From contig CAVTES010000006.1 of NCBI GenBank assembly GCA_963733885.1, forward strand, positions 434,001 through 498,000: a stretch of DNA of 64,000 nt. The letters run 5' to 3'. Under the pieces are notes generated by a model. The model did not search any database and was not told the origin of the DNA. It was given only the letters and a program-made list of their open reading frames with translations. A program made the translations under genes and the position numbers. Shown here one piece after another: positions 24,115 through 32,956 of this stretch. How positions within the stretch are numbered: position 1 is the stretch's first letter; each line of letters starts with the position of its first letter. This DNA is from JACVRW01 sp963733885 (lineage in GTDB: Bacteria > Actinomycetota > Thermoleophilia > Solirubrobacterales > Thermoleophilaceae).

Positions 24115-24806
24115 GACTCCTCGCCTTCGGCTTCCCCTTCGGGGGCTTCGGGCCGCTCGCCCTCCTCGGCGGCCTCGGCCTCCGCGGCCTCGGCCTCCTC
24201 ACCGACCAGCTCGGTCTCCTCCTCGATCTCCTCGGGCTCCTCGACCTCGGTCGGCACGACCACCGTGGCGATGATCGTCTCCTCCGGGTCGTCGAGGAAG
24301 GTCACACCCTCGGGGACTGGGACCTCGGACAGGTGCATGGTCGCGGCGATCTCCATGCCGCTCACGTCCACCACGATCGAGTCGGGGATCGACGTCGGCA
24401 GTGCCTCGATGTTCAGCTGGTGGGTCACGTGCTCGAGCACGCCGCCCTCCTTGATGCCGGGCGCCTCCTCAGCGCCCTCGACCTGCACGCCGACGGTGGT
24501 CTGGATCTTCTCGTCCAGCCGCACCTCGAGAAGGTCGATGTGAATGACCTCGTCGCGCACCGGATGGAGCTGCTGATCCTTCACGATGACCGGTCGCGTC
24601 TGTCCGCCGACCTCGAGGTCGATCAACGCCGAGCCGTCCACGAGCACCTGGCGCAACACGCGCGAGTGGACCTTGAAGGAGACGGAGTCCCCGCTCCCGT
24701 AGACGACGCCGGGCACGAGGCCCTCGCGGCGCAGCCGCCTGGTCGCGCGGGTCCCGCGTTCAGGGCGCTCCTCGGCGTTCAGTGTCGGTCGCGTTCCATC
24801 AGCCAT
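24111..24806 (-). CDS. rplY: 50S ribosomal protein L25/Ctc with acidic tail
   Basis: 231 residues: N-terminal 5S-rRNA-binding L25 domain (GTRATRRLRREGLVPGVVYG, LIDLEVGG, VRDEVIHIDLLEV), the TL5/Ctc C-terminal domain (HVTHQLNIEALPTSIPDSI), and a final 45-residue Glu/Ala-rich tail. This is the long Ctc form, a general stress protein in some Gram-positives. Start ATG at 24806 (MADGTRPTL); an upstream in-frame extension overlaps the divergent ubiB gene and is rejected. Stop overlaps the proposed pth CTG. Confidence 0.95.
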   Translation of the reverse strand: MADGTRPTLNAEERPERGTRATRRLRREGLVPGVVYGSGDSVSFKVHSRVLRQVLVDGSALIDLEVGGQTRPVIVKDQQLHPVRDEVIHIDLLEVRLDEKIQTTVGVQVEGAEEAPGIKEGGVLEHVTHQLNIEALPTSIPDSIVVDVSGMEIAATMHLSEVPVPEGVTFLDDPEETIIATVVVPTEVEEPEEIEEETELVGEEAEAAEAEAAEEGERPEAPEGEAEGEES

Positions 24807-24850
24807 ACCGGCGGCGAGTCTAGCGGCACTCCGGCCTATTCTCGGACGAG

Positions 24851-26275
24851 GTGGCGCCCAAGGACGACAGCTCGATTCCCTCAGGCAGGATCCGGCGGAC
24901 GGCCCAGGTGGGCTCTGTGGTGGGGTCGGAAGGCGCCCGCTACGCCCGCACCCGGGCGGCCAACATCGCGCGCTCGGAGGAGGAGGCCGCCGGAGCACTG
25001 GAGCGGCGCCATCTCGAGGCCGCCGAGCGGATGGTCGAGACGCTCGGGCGCATGAAGGGCGCCGCGATGAAGATCGGCCAGCTTGCCTCGTTCATCGACA
25101 CGGAGTTCCTGCCTCCCGAGTACCGCGAGCTCTACCAGAAGCAGCTCGCCTCGCTGCGCACGCAGGCGCCAAGCATGCCGTGGGAGAAGGTGCGAAAGGT
25201 GCTCGACGAGGAGTGGGAGGAACCCTGCGAGGAACTGTTCGAGCACTTCGAGCACGAGGCCGCGGCGGCCGCTTCGATCGGCCAGGTGCACCGGGCCGTG
25301 CTGCCGGACGGCCGGCGGGTTGCGGTGAAGATCCAGTACCCAGGGGTGGCCGATGCGATCGCCGCCGACATGCAGAACGCCGGCATGATCCTCCGCATGG
25401 CGAAGGCGCTCGCGCCCGGGCTCGACGCCAAGGCGGCGGCCGAGGAGTTGAAGGAGCGCGTGCTGGAGGAGCTCGACTATGAGCTCGAGGCGCAGAAGCA
25501 GCGCTCGTTCGCGCGCGGCTACCGCGGGCACCCGTTCATCCACGTGCCGGACGTTGTCACCCGGCTCTCCACCACCCGCGTGCTCGTGACCGAGTGGGTG
25601 GACGGCGCCGGATTCGAGGAGGTCAAGCAGCTCCCCCAGCCCGGGCGCGACCGGTTCGGCGAGATCGTCTTCCGCTTCTGCTTCGGATCGATCTACCACC
25701 TCCAGCACTTCAACGCCGACGCCCACCCCGGCAACTACCTGCTGATGGAGGACGGCAAGGTCGCCTTCCTCGACTTCGGGATGACGAAGCACCTCGACAA
25801 GGATCAGATCGAGCTCGAGATCACCGCGCTCGAGGCGATCTTCGATGACGATCCCGAGCGGCTCCGAGTGGCGCTCCACGACCTCGGCTTCCTGAACAAT
25901 CCTCAGAAGATCGACGCGGAGCAGCTGATGGAGCACGTCAAGGTTGTCGGCGGCTGGTACATGGAGGACCGCGACGTGACCGTCGACTCCCGCCGGGTGA
26001 TGGACGCGATCGCGGCTGTCTCAGACCCGCGCTCCGAGTTCTATCGCCTGATGCGGCGCGAGAACATTCCCGCGAACGAGCTGATGGGCCGGCGCATGGA
26101 GTCGGGCGTGCTGGCCGTGCTCGGCCAGCTCGAGGCCACGCGCAACTGGTGTCGGATCGGGCGCGAATGGTGGTTCGCGGACCCGCCTTCCACCGAGCTC
26201 GGGCGGGAGGAGTGGCACTACTTCGAGTCGCGCGGCGAGAGGCGCGTGCGGAGGTTCGCGGCGCGCGCGACCTAG
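24851..26275 (+). CDS. AarF/UbiB-type atypical kinase
   Basis: 474 residues, GTG start, 44 bp from the divergent rplY start. ABC1/UbiB signatures: MKGAAMKIGQLAS (the KxGQ motif), Ala-rich nucleotide loop AAAAASIGQVHRA, VAVKIQYPG with the lysine, FNADAHPGNYLLMEDGK (catalytic loop) and FLDFGMTK (DFG). In other organisms these ATPases support ubiquinone or isoprenoid-lipid metabolism; in actinobacteria the substrate is not known. No quinone-synthesis gene is adjacent. Confidence 0.93.
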   Translation: MAPKDDSSIPSGRIRRTAQVGSVVGSEGARYARTRAANIARSEEEAAGALERRHLEAAERMVETLGRMKGAAMKIGQLASFIDTEFLPPEYRELYQKQLASLRTQAPSMPWEKVRKVLDEEWEEPCEELFEHFEHEAAAAASIGQVHRAVLPDGRRVAVKIQYPGVADAIAADMQNAGMILRMAKALAPGLDAKAAAEELKERVLEELDYELEAQKQRSFARGYRGHPFIHVPDVVTRLSTTRVLVTEWVDGAGFEEVKQLPQPGRDRFGEIVFRFCFGSIYHLQHFNADAHPGNYLLMEDGKVAFLDFGMTKHLDKDQIELEITALEAIFDDDPERLRVALHDLGFLNNPQKIDAEQLMEHVKVVGGWYMEDRDVTVDSRRVMDAIAAVSDPRSEFYRLMRRENIPANELMGRRMESGVLAVLGQLEATRNWCRIGREWWFADPPSTELGREEWHYFESRGERRVRRFAARAT

Positions 26276-26348
26276 GGGCGTTGCTCGCAAGAGACGGCTC
26301 GCCCTCTCGCGGCGCTACCTCCGAGCGTGTCTGTAGGTTCCGCCGCGC

Positions 26349-26762
26349 GTGTACGACTGGCTCCTCTTCTTCCACCTCCTCGCCGCCTTCCTGCTGTCGG
26401 TCACGGCCGTGACCTACAGCGCCGTGGCGCTCGGCGCCCCGGCAGGCGGGCGCACCATCTTCGTGGCGGACCGGTGCTGGGACGTCGGCGGCCTAGGCAC
26501 GCTGATCCTCGGCGTGTGGCTCGCGCTATACCTCGACCAGTACGAGATCTGGGACGGGTGGATCATCGGAGCGATCGTGCTATGGCTGGTCGCCACCGGG
26601 TTGGGCGACAGCGTTCGCAGGGGGCTCGCTGACGCGGAGCCGGGCGCGCCGGCCGCGGGCGGGGTAACCATGGTCGAGAGTCGCGTGGCGCTGATGCACT
26701 GGCTTCGCACAGTCGCCGTGGTCGGCCTCCTCGTCCTCATGATCTGGAAGCCGGGCGCATGA
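26349..26762 (+). CDS. Integral membrane protein (DUF2269-like), first of a pair
   Basis: 137 residues, GTG start. Four membrane helices: YDWLLFFHLLAAFLLSVTAV, LGTLILGVWLALYL, GWIIGAIVLWLVATGL and VAVVGLLVLMIW. The N-terminal LLFFHLLAAF with a His in the first helix is typical of the DUF2269 type of small membrane proteins. The next gene overlaps by 4 bp and has the same layout, so the two may form a heterodimer. Function unknown. Confidence 0.75.
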   Translation: MYDWLLFFHLLAAFLLSVTAVTYSAVALGAPAGGRTIFVADRCWDVGGLGTLILGVWLALYLDQYEIWDGWIIGAIVLWLVATGLGDSVRRGLADAEPGAPAAGGVTMVESRVALMHWLRTVAVVGLLVLMIWKPGA

Positions 26763-27202
26763 CCGTGCTCGGTGCCATTCGGCCGGACGACTGGAACTTC
26801 GCGCTGTTTCTCCATGTCCTGAGCGCGATGGTGCTGTTCGGCGCGGTCGTGCTCGCGGCGGTGACCGTGGCAGGCAACTCTCAGGGCGGCCTTCGGCTCG
26901 GCTTCCGCTCCCTCCTCATCGGCGCCATTCCCGCATGGATCGTGATGCGCCTGTCCGCGCAGTGGATCGCGTCGAAGGAAAACCTCCTCGACGAGGGCGT
27001 CGACACGCCCGCTTGGGTCGACATCGGCTTCATGACGTCCGAGGGGAGCTTCCTCGTTCTCATCGCGGCGACCGTGTGCGCGGGGATCGCCGCGCGCCGC
27101 GGACGCGGCGGCGGCCTCCGCACCGCGACGGTCGTGCTCGTGGGGATCACCATCGTCGCGTACGTGGTGGCCATCTGGGCCATGTCGGCAAAGCCGACCT
27201 AG
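26759..27202 (+). CDS. Integral membrane protein, second of a pair
   Basis: 147 residues, ATG overlapping the upstream stop (ATGA). Four helices, the first again with a buried His (FALFLHVLSAMVLFGAVVLA), so it looks like a diverged paralogue of the preceding gene. A soluble loop reads WIASKENLLDEGVDTPAW; the last helices are FLVLIAATVCAGIAARRG and TATVVLVGITIVAYVVAIW. The His positions would suit haem or quinone contact, but this is inference only. Confidence 0.72.
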   Translation: MTVLGAIRPDDWNFALFLHVLSAMVLFGAVVLAAVTVAGNSQGGLRLGFRSLLIGAIPAWIVMRLSAQWIASKENLLDEGVDTPAWVDIGFMTSEGSFLVLIAATVCAGIAARRGRGGGLRTATVVLVGITIVAYVVAIWAMSAKPT

Positions 27203-27233
27203 CGTTCGCCGACCCGTTGCGCCCGGACGGGCC

Positions 27234-27608
27234 TCAGCCGCCGCCGAACTCTGGGAGAGGGCTCGGGTGCCTGGGTTCGTACAAACCGATCTCCCCCGCG
27301 CCGGGGATGTTGAACTGTGCCATCCGGCCCCACCCCTCGTCCTCGATCGGGGTCACGAACTCGACGCCCTTGCCCTCGAGCTGCTCAACGGCCTGCTCGA
27401 TGTCGTGGCACATGAAGAACAGGGCGTGATGACCCGGCCCGCGGCCCCAGCCTGTGCCCGGATGGACCGCGAGCTCGCCTGGTGGGAGCGCGAAGATCAG
27501 CCAGCCGTCACCCGCATCCACCCCCTCGAACCCCAGCACGTCGTGAAGGAACTCCCGGGCCCGCCCGGCGTCCTCGGCGAAGATGATGGTGTGCGCTCCG
27601 GCGATCAT
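27234..27608 (-). CDS. VOC-superfamily (glyoxalase-like) protein
   Basis: 124 residues from an ATG at 27608. One pair of beta-alpha-beta-beta-beta units: AHTIIFAEDAGRAREFLHDV, then GDGWLIFALPPGELAVHPG, HHALFFMCHDIEQAVEQLEG and FNIPGAGEIGLYEPRH. The pattern is that of single-domain VOC proteins, which dimerise to bind a metal. His6, a His or Glu in the third strand and Glu115 are plausible ligands. Substrate unknown. Convergent with the membrane-protein pair. Confidence 0.85.
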   Translation of the reverse strand: MIAGAHTIIFAEDAGRAREFLHDVLGFEGVDAGDGWLIFALPPGELAVHPGTGWGRGPGHHALFFMCHDIEQAVEQLEGKGVEFVTPIEDEGWGRMAQFNIPGAGEIGLYEPRHPSPLPEFGGG

Positions 27609-27627
27609 GCCGCCGATCGTAATGCGT

Positions 27628-27981
27628 CTAGAACAGCTGGTTCTTATCAGCGCCGAGGTGGCGATCATCAGCCAGTCCCATGTAGTAATGCCCAGGTCCC
27701 CAGCGAAGTTCGGCACCGGGGCCGACGATCGACTCGATTATCGGCCACGCGAGTAGCAGCCGCAGAACGACCGGCAACAGCAGCCACGTGGCCCACTCCG
27801 GCGTTGGGAGCGCGAGCAGCCACGAAGCGATGATCCAGGCGACGCCGATCGGGACGCGGGTAGCCGACGACCTTGCCGACGCGGCGGCTTTGCTCAGCGC
27901 TCGCCACTGGCCCAGCGTACAAAGGCCCTGCGGAGCCGAGGCACACCGTCGGGGCGAGCCCGGCGACGGGTTTGACCGCAA
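27628..27981 (-). CDS. Small membrane protein, start uncertain
   Basis: The last 95 residues look real: basic lead (SKAAASARSSATRVP), two hydrophobic helices (IGVAWIIASWLLAL and ATWLLLPVVLRLLLAWPII) and a polar tail ending KNQLF. No ATG or GTG lies in the plausible start region; a TTG at 27981 gives 117 residues. The frame remains open far upstream, but that part is antisense to the next gene. The final codons resemble the end of prs. No family recognised. Confidence 0.4.
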   Translation of the reverse strand: MRSNPSPGSPRRCASAPQGLCTLGQWRALSKAAASARSSATRVPIGVAWIIASWLLALPTPEWATWLLLPVVLRLLLAWPIIESIVGPGAELRWGPGHYYMGLADDRHLGADKNQLF

Positions 27982-28008
27982 CGGCCCGTGTGCGCTAACA
28001 AGGGGGGT

Positions 28009-28482
28009 ATGTCCGAGGAGAAGATCGTCGAAGTCGTTAACCAGGCGCTCGCTGCGGCCGGGGTCCAGGACACTGTGATGGCGGCGGGAGAGTTCAATCC
28101 CCGCGGGCATTCGGGTGCCGGGTTCGCGGGTGGTTGGATCGGCGGCGACATCGGCGGCTCGATCGGGTCGCTGGGCGACAGCATCGGGACGGTCGGCGGC
28201 TACGTGGCGGGCACACGGGCTCACGACGCCGCCAGCGGCCTGCCCGAGCGAATGGTCGTGGCCGTGTCGGAGACGACGATCTACGGATTCGCGGGCAACC
28301 GCGCCCACCCGAAGGCTCTCGCCTTCCGCGTGCCGCGCGAGGGGCTCGAGGCGAAGGTCCACCAGCGCGTGAACGTGCGAGTGCTGGAGCTGATCGATAC
28401 GGAGAGCGGTTCGCGCATCGAGCTCGAGGGCATGCGCCTGCCGATCACGCACTCGAAGGACGTGATCGAGGAGCTCACCTAG
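28009..28482 (+). CDS. Glycine-zipper protein with bacterial PH-like C-terminal domain
   Basis: 157 residues from an ATG preceded by an AAGGGGGG stretch. A short helical N-terminus (EEKIVEVVNQALAAAG) leads into a glycine zipper (GGWIGGDIGGSIGSLGDSIG, then TVGGYVAGTRA) that could insert in a membrane or pack helices. The C-terminal half (ERMVVAVSETTIYGFAG to IELEGMRLPIT) resembles bacterial PH-like domains of the YokE type. Function unknown; no operon partner on this strand. Confidence 0.6.
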   Translation: MSEEKIVEVVNQALAAAGVQDTVMAAGEFNPRGHSGAGFAGGWIGGDIGGSIGSLGDSIGTVGGYVAGTRAHDAASGLPERMVVAVSETTIYGFAGNRAHPKALAFRVPREGLEAKVHQRVNVRVLELIDTESGSRIELEGMRLPITHSKDVIEELT

Positions 28483-28661
28483 CGCAACGATGCGCGTGCT
28501 CAGCGCTTGAGGGTCTCGCGGGCGTCAGAGGTTCGTTTGGAATCGGTTTCTCGGACGGGCGGGCGACCACGATCGGCGGTAGCGCCATGCCGTGCGACCG
28601 GGATTCCGTCTGAAGGTGAGAGCCCGGGCGCGTTGATAGGGAACGTAGGATCCGGCCGGCC

Positions 28662-28868
28662 GTGGCGTACCTGCTCCTAGCCGACGAAAAGACATACCGC
28701 TCTCGGAACTGGGACGACTTGGCCGAGCGGCTCGTTTGGGCGCATGGCCAGGGCTTTAGGTCCGCGAGGGCGAGGCGGACGGCGTGGGAGGAGGATCGGC
28801 CGCTACGGAGGTCAGAGGCGGCCGCCTTGGTTGAGGCAGCGACCGAGCTCGCGCTCGCCAGCGACTGA
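28662..28868 (+). CDS. Small hypothetical protein
   Basis: 68 residues, GTG start, helical and charged (NWDDLAERLVWAHGQGF, SEAAALVEAATELALASD). No ribosome site of note and no known family. It follows 180 bp without other features and precedes the FUSC gene by 139 bp. Gene-like composition, but the call is tentative. Confidence 0.45.
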   Translation: MAYLLLADEKTYRSRNWDDLAERLVWAHGQGFRSARARRTAWEEDRPLRRSEAAALVEAATELALASD

Positions 28869-29007
28869 GTTTCAGCGGGGCGCGCGTAGCGGTCGTGCCG
28901 CTCCCCGCTGCCCGCCACACCAAGGGGAAGCCGCTACCTGCACAAAGGGGTGGGCGAGAGAAGTTCGCCCCCCGGTCCGCCACCCGAATCGGAGAAGATC
29001 GGGCCCG

Positions 29008-30057
29008 ATGTCCGCTGCGCGGGATCTCGTCAGGGAGGCGTTTCGCACAGAGGAGCACGGGCTCGAGTGGCGGGCGGGGCTGGCCGGGGGTATCGCCACG
29101 ATCGCACCGCTGGCGATCGGGCTCGCCTCCGGCGAGAGCAGGTTGGGCCTGATCGCCGGGATCGGGGGCCTGAACGCGTCGCTCTGCGTACCGGCCGCGG
29201 GGCTCCGCTCCCGGCTCTGGTTCGGCTCGCTCGGGGCCCTGGGCGAGGTGGCGGCCTTCGCGCTCGCCAACCTCGTTCGCGATCACGATTGGGCCCTGGT
29301 GGTGGCGACGCTCCTGTGGGTCGGTGCGTGGGCCTTCGCCCGCGCCGCCGGGCGGGCCGGCGCCATTTTGGGCTTTGCCACCGCGGCGGTGTTCGTCGTC
29401 CTGGCCGGCATTCCGACGAGCCCCGAGCCGTTCGGTGAACGTATGCTCTGGTTCTCGCTCGGAGCATTGGTGGGCCTCGTCCTGATGGTCGCGGCGCGCA
29501 GGGGCCCTGAGCTCTCGGAGCAGGTCGTGAGAGACTCGCTGCGGGCGGTGCGCGAGGCGGCCACCGGCCCCGATGCCGCGCTCCGGGGGCACGCGGCGCG
29601 GCTCGGGCTCGCCGTGGCCGCAGGCACGCTCTTCTACCTCGCGATCGGTCTGGAGCACGGCTACTGGATCCCGCTCACCACCCTCGCGATCCTCCAGCCG
29701 GGAGAACATGCCACACGCGTGCGCAGCCTCCAGCGTGCACTCGGCACCATCGCCGGCGCGGCGCTGATCATCGCGATCACCCTGCTCACCCACGAGCCCT
29801 GGGCGCTCGCCGCCGGGGCAGCCGTGGCCGCCTTCGGCCTGTTCGCACTCGACGCGCGCGGCTACTTCTGGCTCGTGGTGCTGATCACGCCCACAGTCCT
29901 GTTCATGCTGAGCACCGTCGAGTTCCAGGGCGACGACATCGGACTCGAGCGCCTGGCCAACAGCGCGCTCGGAATCCTGCTCGGGCTCGCGTTTGGCGAG
30001 GTCGCGTGGCGGCTCTGGCCAAGCCGCCCTGCACCGGCGCCCGGAAGCACGGCCTGA
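29008..30057 (+). CDS. FUSC-family inner membrane protein
   Basis: 349 residues. Two blocks of about five membrane helices (for example LAGGIATIAPLAIGLASG, LVVATLLWVGAWAFARAAG, and in the second half GYWIPLTTLAILQPGEHATR) around a cytoplasmic linker (SEQVVRDSLRAVREAATGP). The sequence WIPLTTLAILQP followed by a basic turn is the hallmark of the aromatic acid exporter/FUSC superfamily. Likely exports aromatic or amphipathic compounds; substrate unknown. It precedes the integrase scar. Confidence 0.85.
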   Translation: MSAARDLVREAFRTEEHGLEWRAGLAGGIATIAPLAIGLASGESRLGLIAGIGGLNASLCVPAAGLRSRLWFGSLGALGEVAAFALANLVRDHDWALVVATLLWVGAWAFARAAGRAGAILGFATAAVFVVLAGIPTSPEPFGERMLWFSLGALVGLVLMVAARRGPELSEQVVRDSLRAVREAATGPDAALRGHAARLGLAVAAGTLFYLAIGLEHGYWIPLTTLAILQPGEHATRVRSLQRALGTIAGAALIIAITLLTHEPWALAAGAAVAAFGLFALDARGYFWLVVLITPTVLFMLSTVEFQGDDIGLERLANSALGILLGLAFGEVAWRLWPSRPAPAPGSTA

Positions 30058-30120
30058 GCGCGCGGCCGCCCATTCGCGGAGCCTCGTAGCCCTGGGGCGA
30101 CACCGAAGTAGCGTCCCGCC

Positions 30121-30447
30121 ATGTGCCCTTCTACCGGCTGCCCTCACGGCATGACCGTCGAGGCTGACGTTGCGGCAACGGCCCGGTCACCTTCCCGGCA
30201 GCCTTCGGACCGGCGTCCTCATGCGCCATCCTCAGCGCCACATCGCACGCCGAGCCGCGCTCCCGGCAATCTGAAGACGTTGCGCCACACCCATGCCACC
30301 CTGGCACTCACGAGCGGTATCCCGCTCCATATCGTCGTGGCACGACCCGGCGACGATCCGAAGACCGTGCTCGACACCTACGCGCACTTGCTGCCGAGTT
30401 CGGACGAGCTGGCGGCCGAGCGCGTGGCAGCGCTTCTCGCCGGTTAG
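30121..30447 (+). pseudogene. Tyrosine recombinase (phage-type integrase) C-terminal remnant
   Basis: From residue 51 (nt 30271) the frame reads LKTLRHTHATLALTSGIPL, then DDPKTVLDTYAHLLP. These are the RxxH box (Arg55, His58) and the tyrosine box (Tyr87) of tyrosine recombinases. The second catalytic His, normally in a LGH motif, is replaced (RPGDDP), and everything N-terminal of the RxxH box is missing; the first 50 residues are not integrase-like. I read it as the decayed end of an integrated element. Confidence 0.7.
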
Positions 30448-30495
30448 CGTCTCGCTAGCAAATCGGCCGCAAACCCGCCTGTAGAGCGACAGTCG

Positions 30496-31533
30496 CTAGA
30501 ACAGCTGATTCTCACCGGCGAAGATCTCGGAGACCGAGTCGTCGGTGAAGATGCGCCGGATCGAGTCCTCGAGGACGTCGGCGCAGGTCAGCTGGGTAAC
30601 CAGGTCCGGCGGGGCGCCCTCGCGCAGCGGGATCGTGTCGGTCACGACGATGCCTGCCAGCGGGCCGCCGCTCAGGATCTCGAAGGCCTGGCCCGAGAAG
30701 AGGCCGTGCGTGGCGACGGCGAAGACCTCGTCGGCGCCCTCGTCGAGGACGGTCTGCGCGGCGGCGTTGAGGGTGCCGCCGGTGGCGATGATGTCGTCGG
30801 CGATCACGGCGGTCCGGTTCTTCACCTCGCCGATTACGTAGCCGATCTCGGCCACCTGCTGAGCGGGCCGCTCCTTCTCCATCAGGGCGTAGGGCGCCCC
30901 CACCTTCTGCGCGAACTTCCGCACCAGCTTCACCCGCCCCGCGTCCGGGGCGACGATAACGAGCTCGCGGCCGGCCAGACGGTCCTGGACGAACTGGGTG
31001 AGGATCGGCATCGCGGTCATGTGGTCGACGGGCTTCGAGAAGAAGCCCTGGATCTGACCGGCGTGAAGGTCCATCGTCACGAGCCGGTCGATACCGGCGG
31101 TCTCGAGCACGTTCGCAACGAGCCGCGCCGAGATCGGCTCACGCGGCGCCGACTTCTTGTCCTGACGCGAGTAGCCGTACCAGGGCGAGACCGCGACGAT
31201 CCGGTGGGCCGAGGCGTGCTTGGCCGCGTCGATCATGAGGAGGAGTTCCCATAGCGCGTCGTTGACTGTGAGCCCCTCGCGCTCCGAGCCGCAGATCGAC
31301 TGCACGATGAACAGGTCGGCGCCGCGGATCGACTCCTGGTAGCGACAGTAGACCTCGCCGTCGGCGAAGGTCTTCAGGCCCGCGTCGATGAGTTCCACAC
31401 CGAGCTTCTCGGCGATCTTGCCGCCGAGCTCGCGGCTGGCACGGCCGGCGGTGACCATGAGTCGCTTCTCGTAGCGCGCACCGATGCTGGTGCTGGTCAT
31501 CAGCTCCGTCGCCGCCTCGAGGGACGTAGTCAT
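30496..31533 (-). CDS. prs: Ribose-phosphate pyrophosphokinase
   Basis: 345 residues. The catalytic flexible loop (YSRQDKKSAPREPISARLV), ribose-5-phosphate site (MDLHAGQIQGFF) and PRPP signature (VIADDIIATGGTLNAAA) are intact. Makes PRPP from ribose-5-phosphate and ATP for nucleotide, His and Trp synthesis. The ATG overlaps the glmU stop (ATGA), the common glmU-prs order of Gram-positive bacteria. N-terminus is about 15 residues longer than usual; an internal start at MTSTSIG is possible. Confidence 0.97.
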   Translation of the reverse strand: MTTSLEAATELMTSTSIGARYEKRLMVTAGRASRELGGKIAEKLGVELIDAGLKTFADGEVYCRYQESIRGADLFIVQSICGSEREGLTVNDALWELLLMIDAAKHASAHRIVAVSPWYGYSRQDKKSAPREPISARLVANVLETAGIDRLVTMDLHAGQIQGFFSKPVDHMTAMPILTQFVQDRLAGRELVIVAPDAGRVKLVRKFAQKVGAPYALMEKERPAQQVAEIGYVIGEVKNRTAVIADDIIATGGTLNAAAQTVLDEGADEVFAVATHGLFSGQAFEILSGGPLAGIVVTDTIPLREGAPPDLVTQLTCADVLEDSIRRIFTDDSVSEIFAGENQLF

Positions 31534-32903
31534 TTCGAGTCCTCCTCCACCCGGTCCGCGTAGCCCTCGACGTTCTTCTGTTCCGACCGGGAGATCCCGA
31601 GTGCCCCCTCCGGGACGTCGCCGGTGATCACCGAGCCGGCACCAGTGTACGCCCGTTCGCCGACGTCCAACGGCGCCACCAGCGAGGTGTGAACACCGGT
31701 CTTCACGCTCTTTCCGAGCTTCGTGCGGTGCTTCTTCCGGCCGTCGTAATTGGCGGTGATCGTGCTCGCGCCGAGGTTGCTGCGCTCGCCGACGTCGGTG
31801 TCGCCGAGGTATGAGAGATGCGGGACCTTGGCGCGCTCGCCGATATCCGAGTTCTTGACCTCGACGAAGGTGCCCACCTTGGCGCCGGCGCGCACCACGG
31901 TCCCCGGGCGGAGGTAGGCGAACGGACCGATGATCACGCCGTCGTGGAACTCCGCCTCGACGGCGTACGAGTGCAGCACGGTCGCGCGCGCGCCGACACG
32001 GCAGTCCACGAGCGTCGTGTGGGGACCGATCTCGGAGCCGCCGCCCACGCTCGTGTCGCCGACGAGACTGACTCCGAGCCCGATCGTGGTGTCCGGGCCG
32101 ATCGTCACAGGCGCCTCCACCCGCACGGTGCCCGGCTGGAGGAACGTCACACCTTGGCGCGCGTGCCGCTCGAGGATGCGGAGCTGGGCGAGCGCCTCGG
32201 CCTGCATGAGGGCGACGCGGTCGTTGATGCCGAGCGCGACGGACGCGTCGTCGGTCCGGTACGCGACCACCCGGGCGCCGTCGCCTTTCAGGATCGGCAG
32301 GACGCCCGTCAGGTAGCGCTCGCCGTTCTCCAGCGCGACCTCGTCGAGCGCCTCGAACAGCCGGGGGGCGTCGAAGACGTAGGTGCCCAGGTTGATCTCG
32401 CGGATCGCCAGCTCCGCGGGCGGTACTCCCTCCGTGTACTTGGTCTCGACGATGCGCTCGACCTCACCGGCACCGCTTCGAACGACCCGCCCGTACCCGG
32501 CGGGATCGAGCTCCTCGGTGGTGAGCACGGTCACGCCGGCGCCCTGCGTCCGGTGCTCCGCGACGAGCCCGGCGATCTGCTCCGGGGTGACGAGCGGATG
32601 GTCGCTGGACAGGACGACCACGGGCCCCTGCCCGGCGCTGTCCCGCGCGGCGAGGACGGCGGCGCCGGTGCCCTCCCCGTCGCGCTGCTCGGCGACGGCG
32701 ACCGAGTCGGGCAGGCCTTCGGCAACCCCGTCGTCCGGCCGCACGACGCAGACGACCCGAGCGGCCCCCGCCGCTCGCGCGGCGTCGACGACCCACTCGA
32801 CCATGGGCTTCCCGCAGATCCGGTGGAGGGCCTTGGGGATCTCCGACCGCATCCGCGTGCCCCGGCCGGCGGCCATGATGAGGACCGTGAAGGGGTCGGG
32901 CAT
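31530..32903 (-). CDS. glmU: Bifunctional N-acetylglucosamine-1-phosphate uridyltransferase / glucosamine-1-phosphate acetyltransferase
   Basis: 457 residues from ATG at 32903. Uridyltransferase half: AAGRGTRMRSEIPKALHRI (nucleotide loop), SSDHPLVTP and INLGTYVFD. Acetyltransferase half: left-handed beta-helix hexapeptides (for example VTIGPDTTIGLGVSLVGD), FAYLRPGTV, KNSDIGERAKVPHLSYLGD and NYDGRKKHRTKLG. Produces UDP-GlcNAc for peptidoglycan. An upstream in-frame extension over a possible earlier start overlaps the tRNA region and is not used. Confidence 0.97.
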   Translation of the reverse strand: MPDPFTVLIMAAGRGTRMRSEIPKALHRICGKPMVEWVVDAARAAGAARVVCVVRPDDGVAEGLPDSVAVAEQRDGEGTGAAVLAARDSAGQGPVVVLSSDHPLVTPEQIAGLVAEHRTQGAGVTVLTTEELDPAGYGRVVRSGAGEVERIVETKYTEGVPPAELAIREINLGTYVFDAPRLFEALDEVALENGERYLTGVLPILKGDGARVVAYRTDDASVALGINDRVALMQAEALAQLRILERHARQGVTFLQPGTVRVEAPVTIGPDTTIGLGVSLVGDTSVGGGSEIGPHTTLVDCRVGARATVLHSYAVEAEFHDGVIIGPFAYLRPGTVVRAGAKVGTFVEVKNSDIGERAKVPHLSYLGDTDVGERSNLGASTITANYDGRKKHRTKLGKSVKTGVHTSLVAPLDVGERAYTGAGSVITGDVPEGALGISRSEQKNVEGYADRVEEDSK

Positions 32904-32956
32904 GGGCTTGGGAGGGTACCGGCGAGCCCGCCCAACGCCTATGCTCGCAGTGCCAC

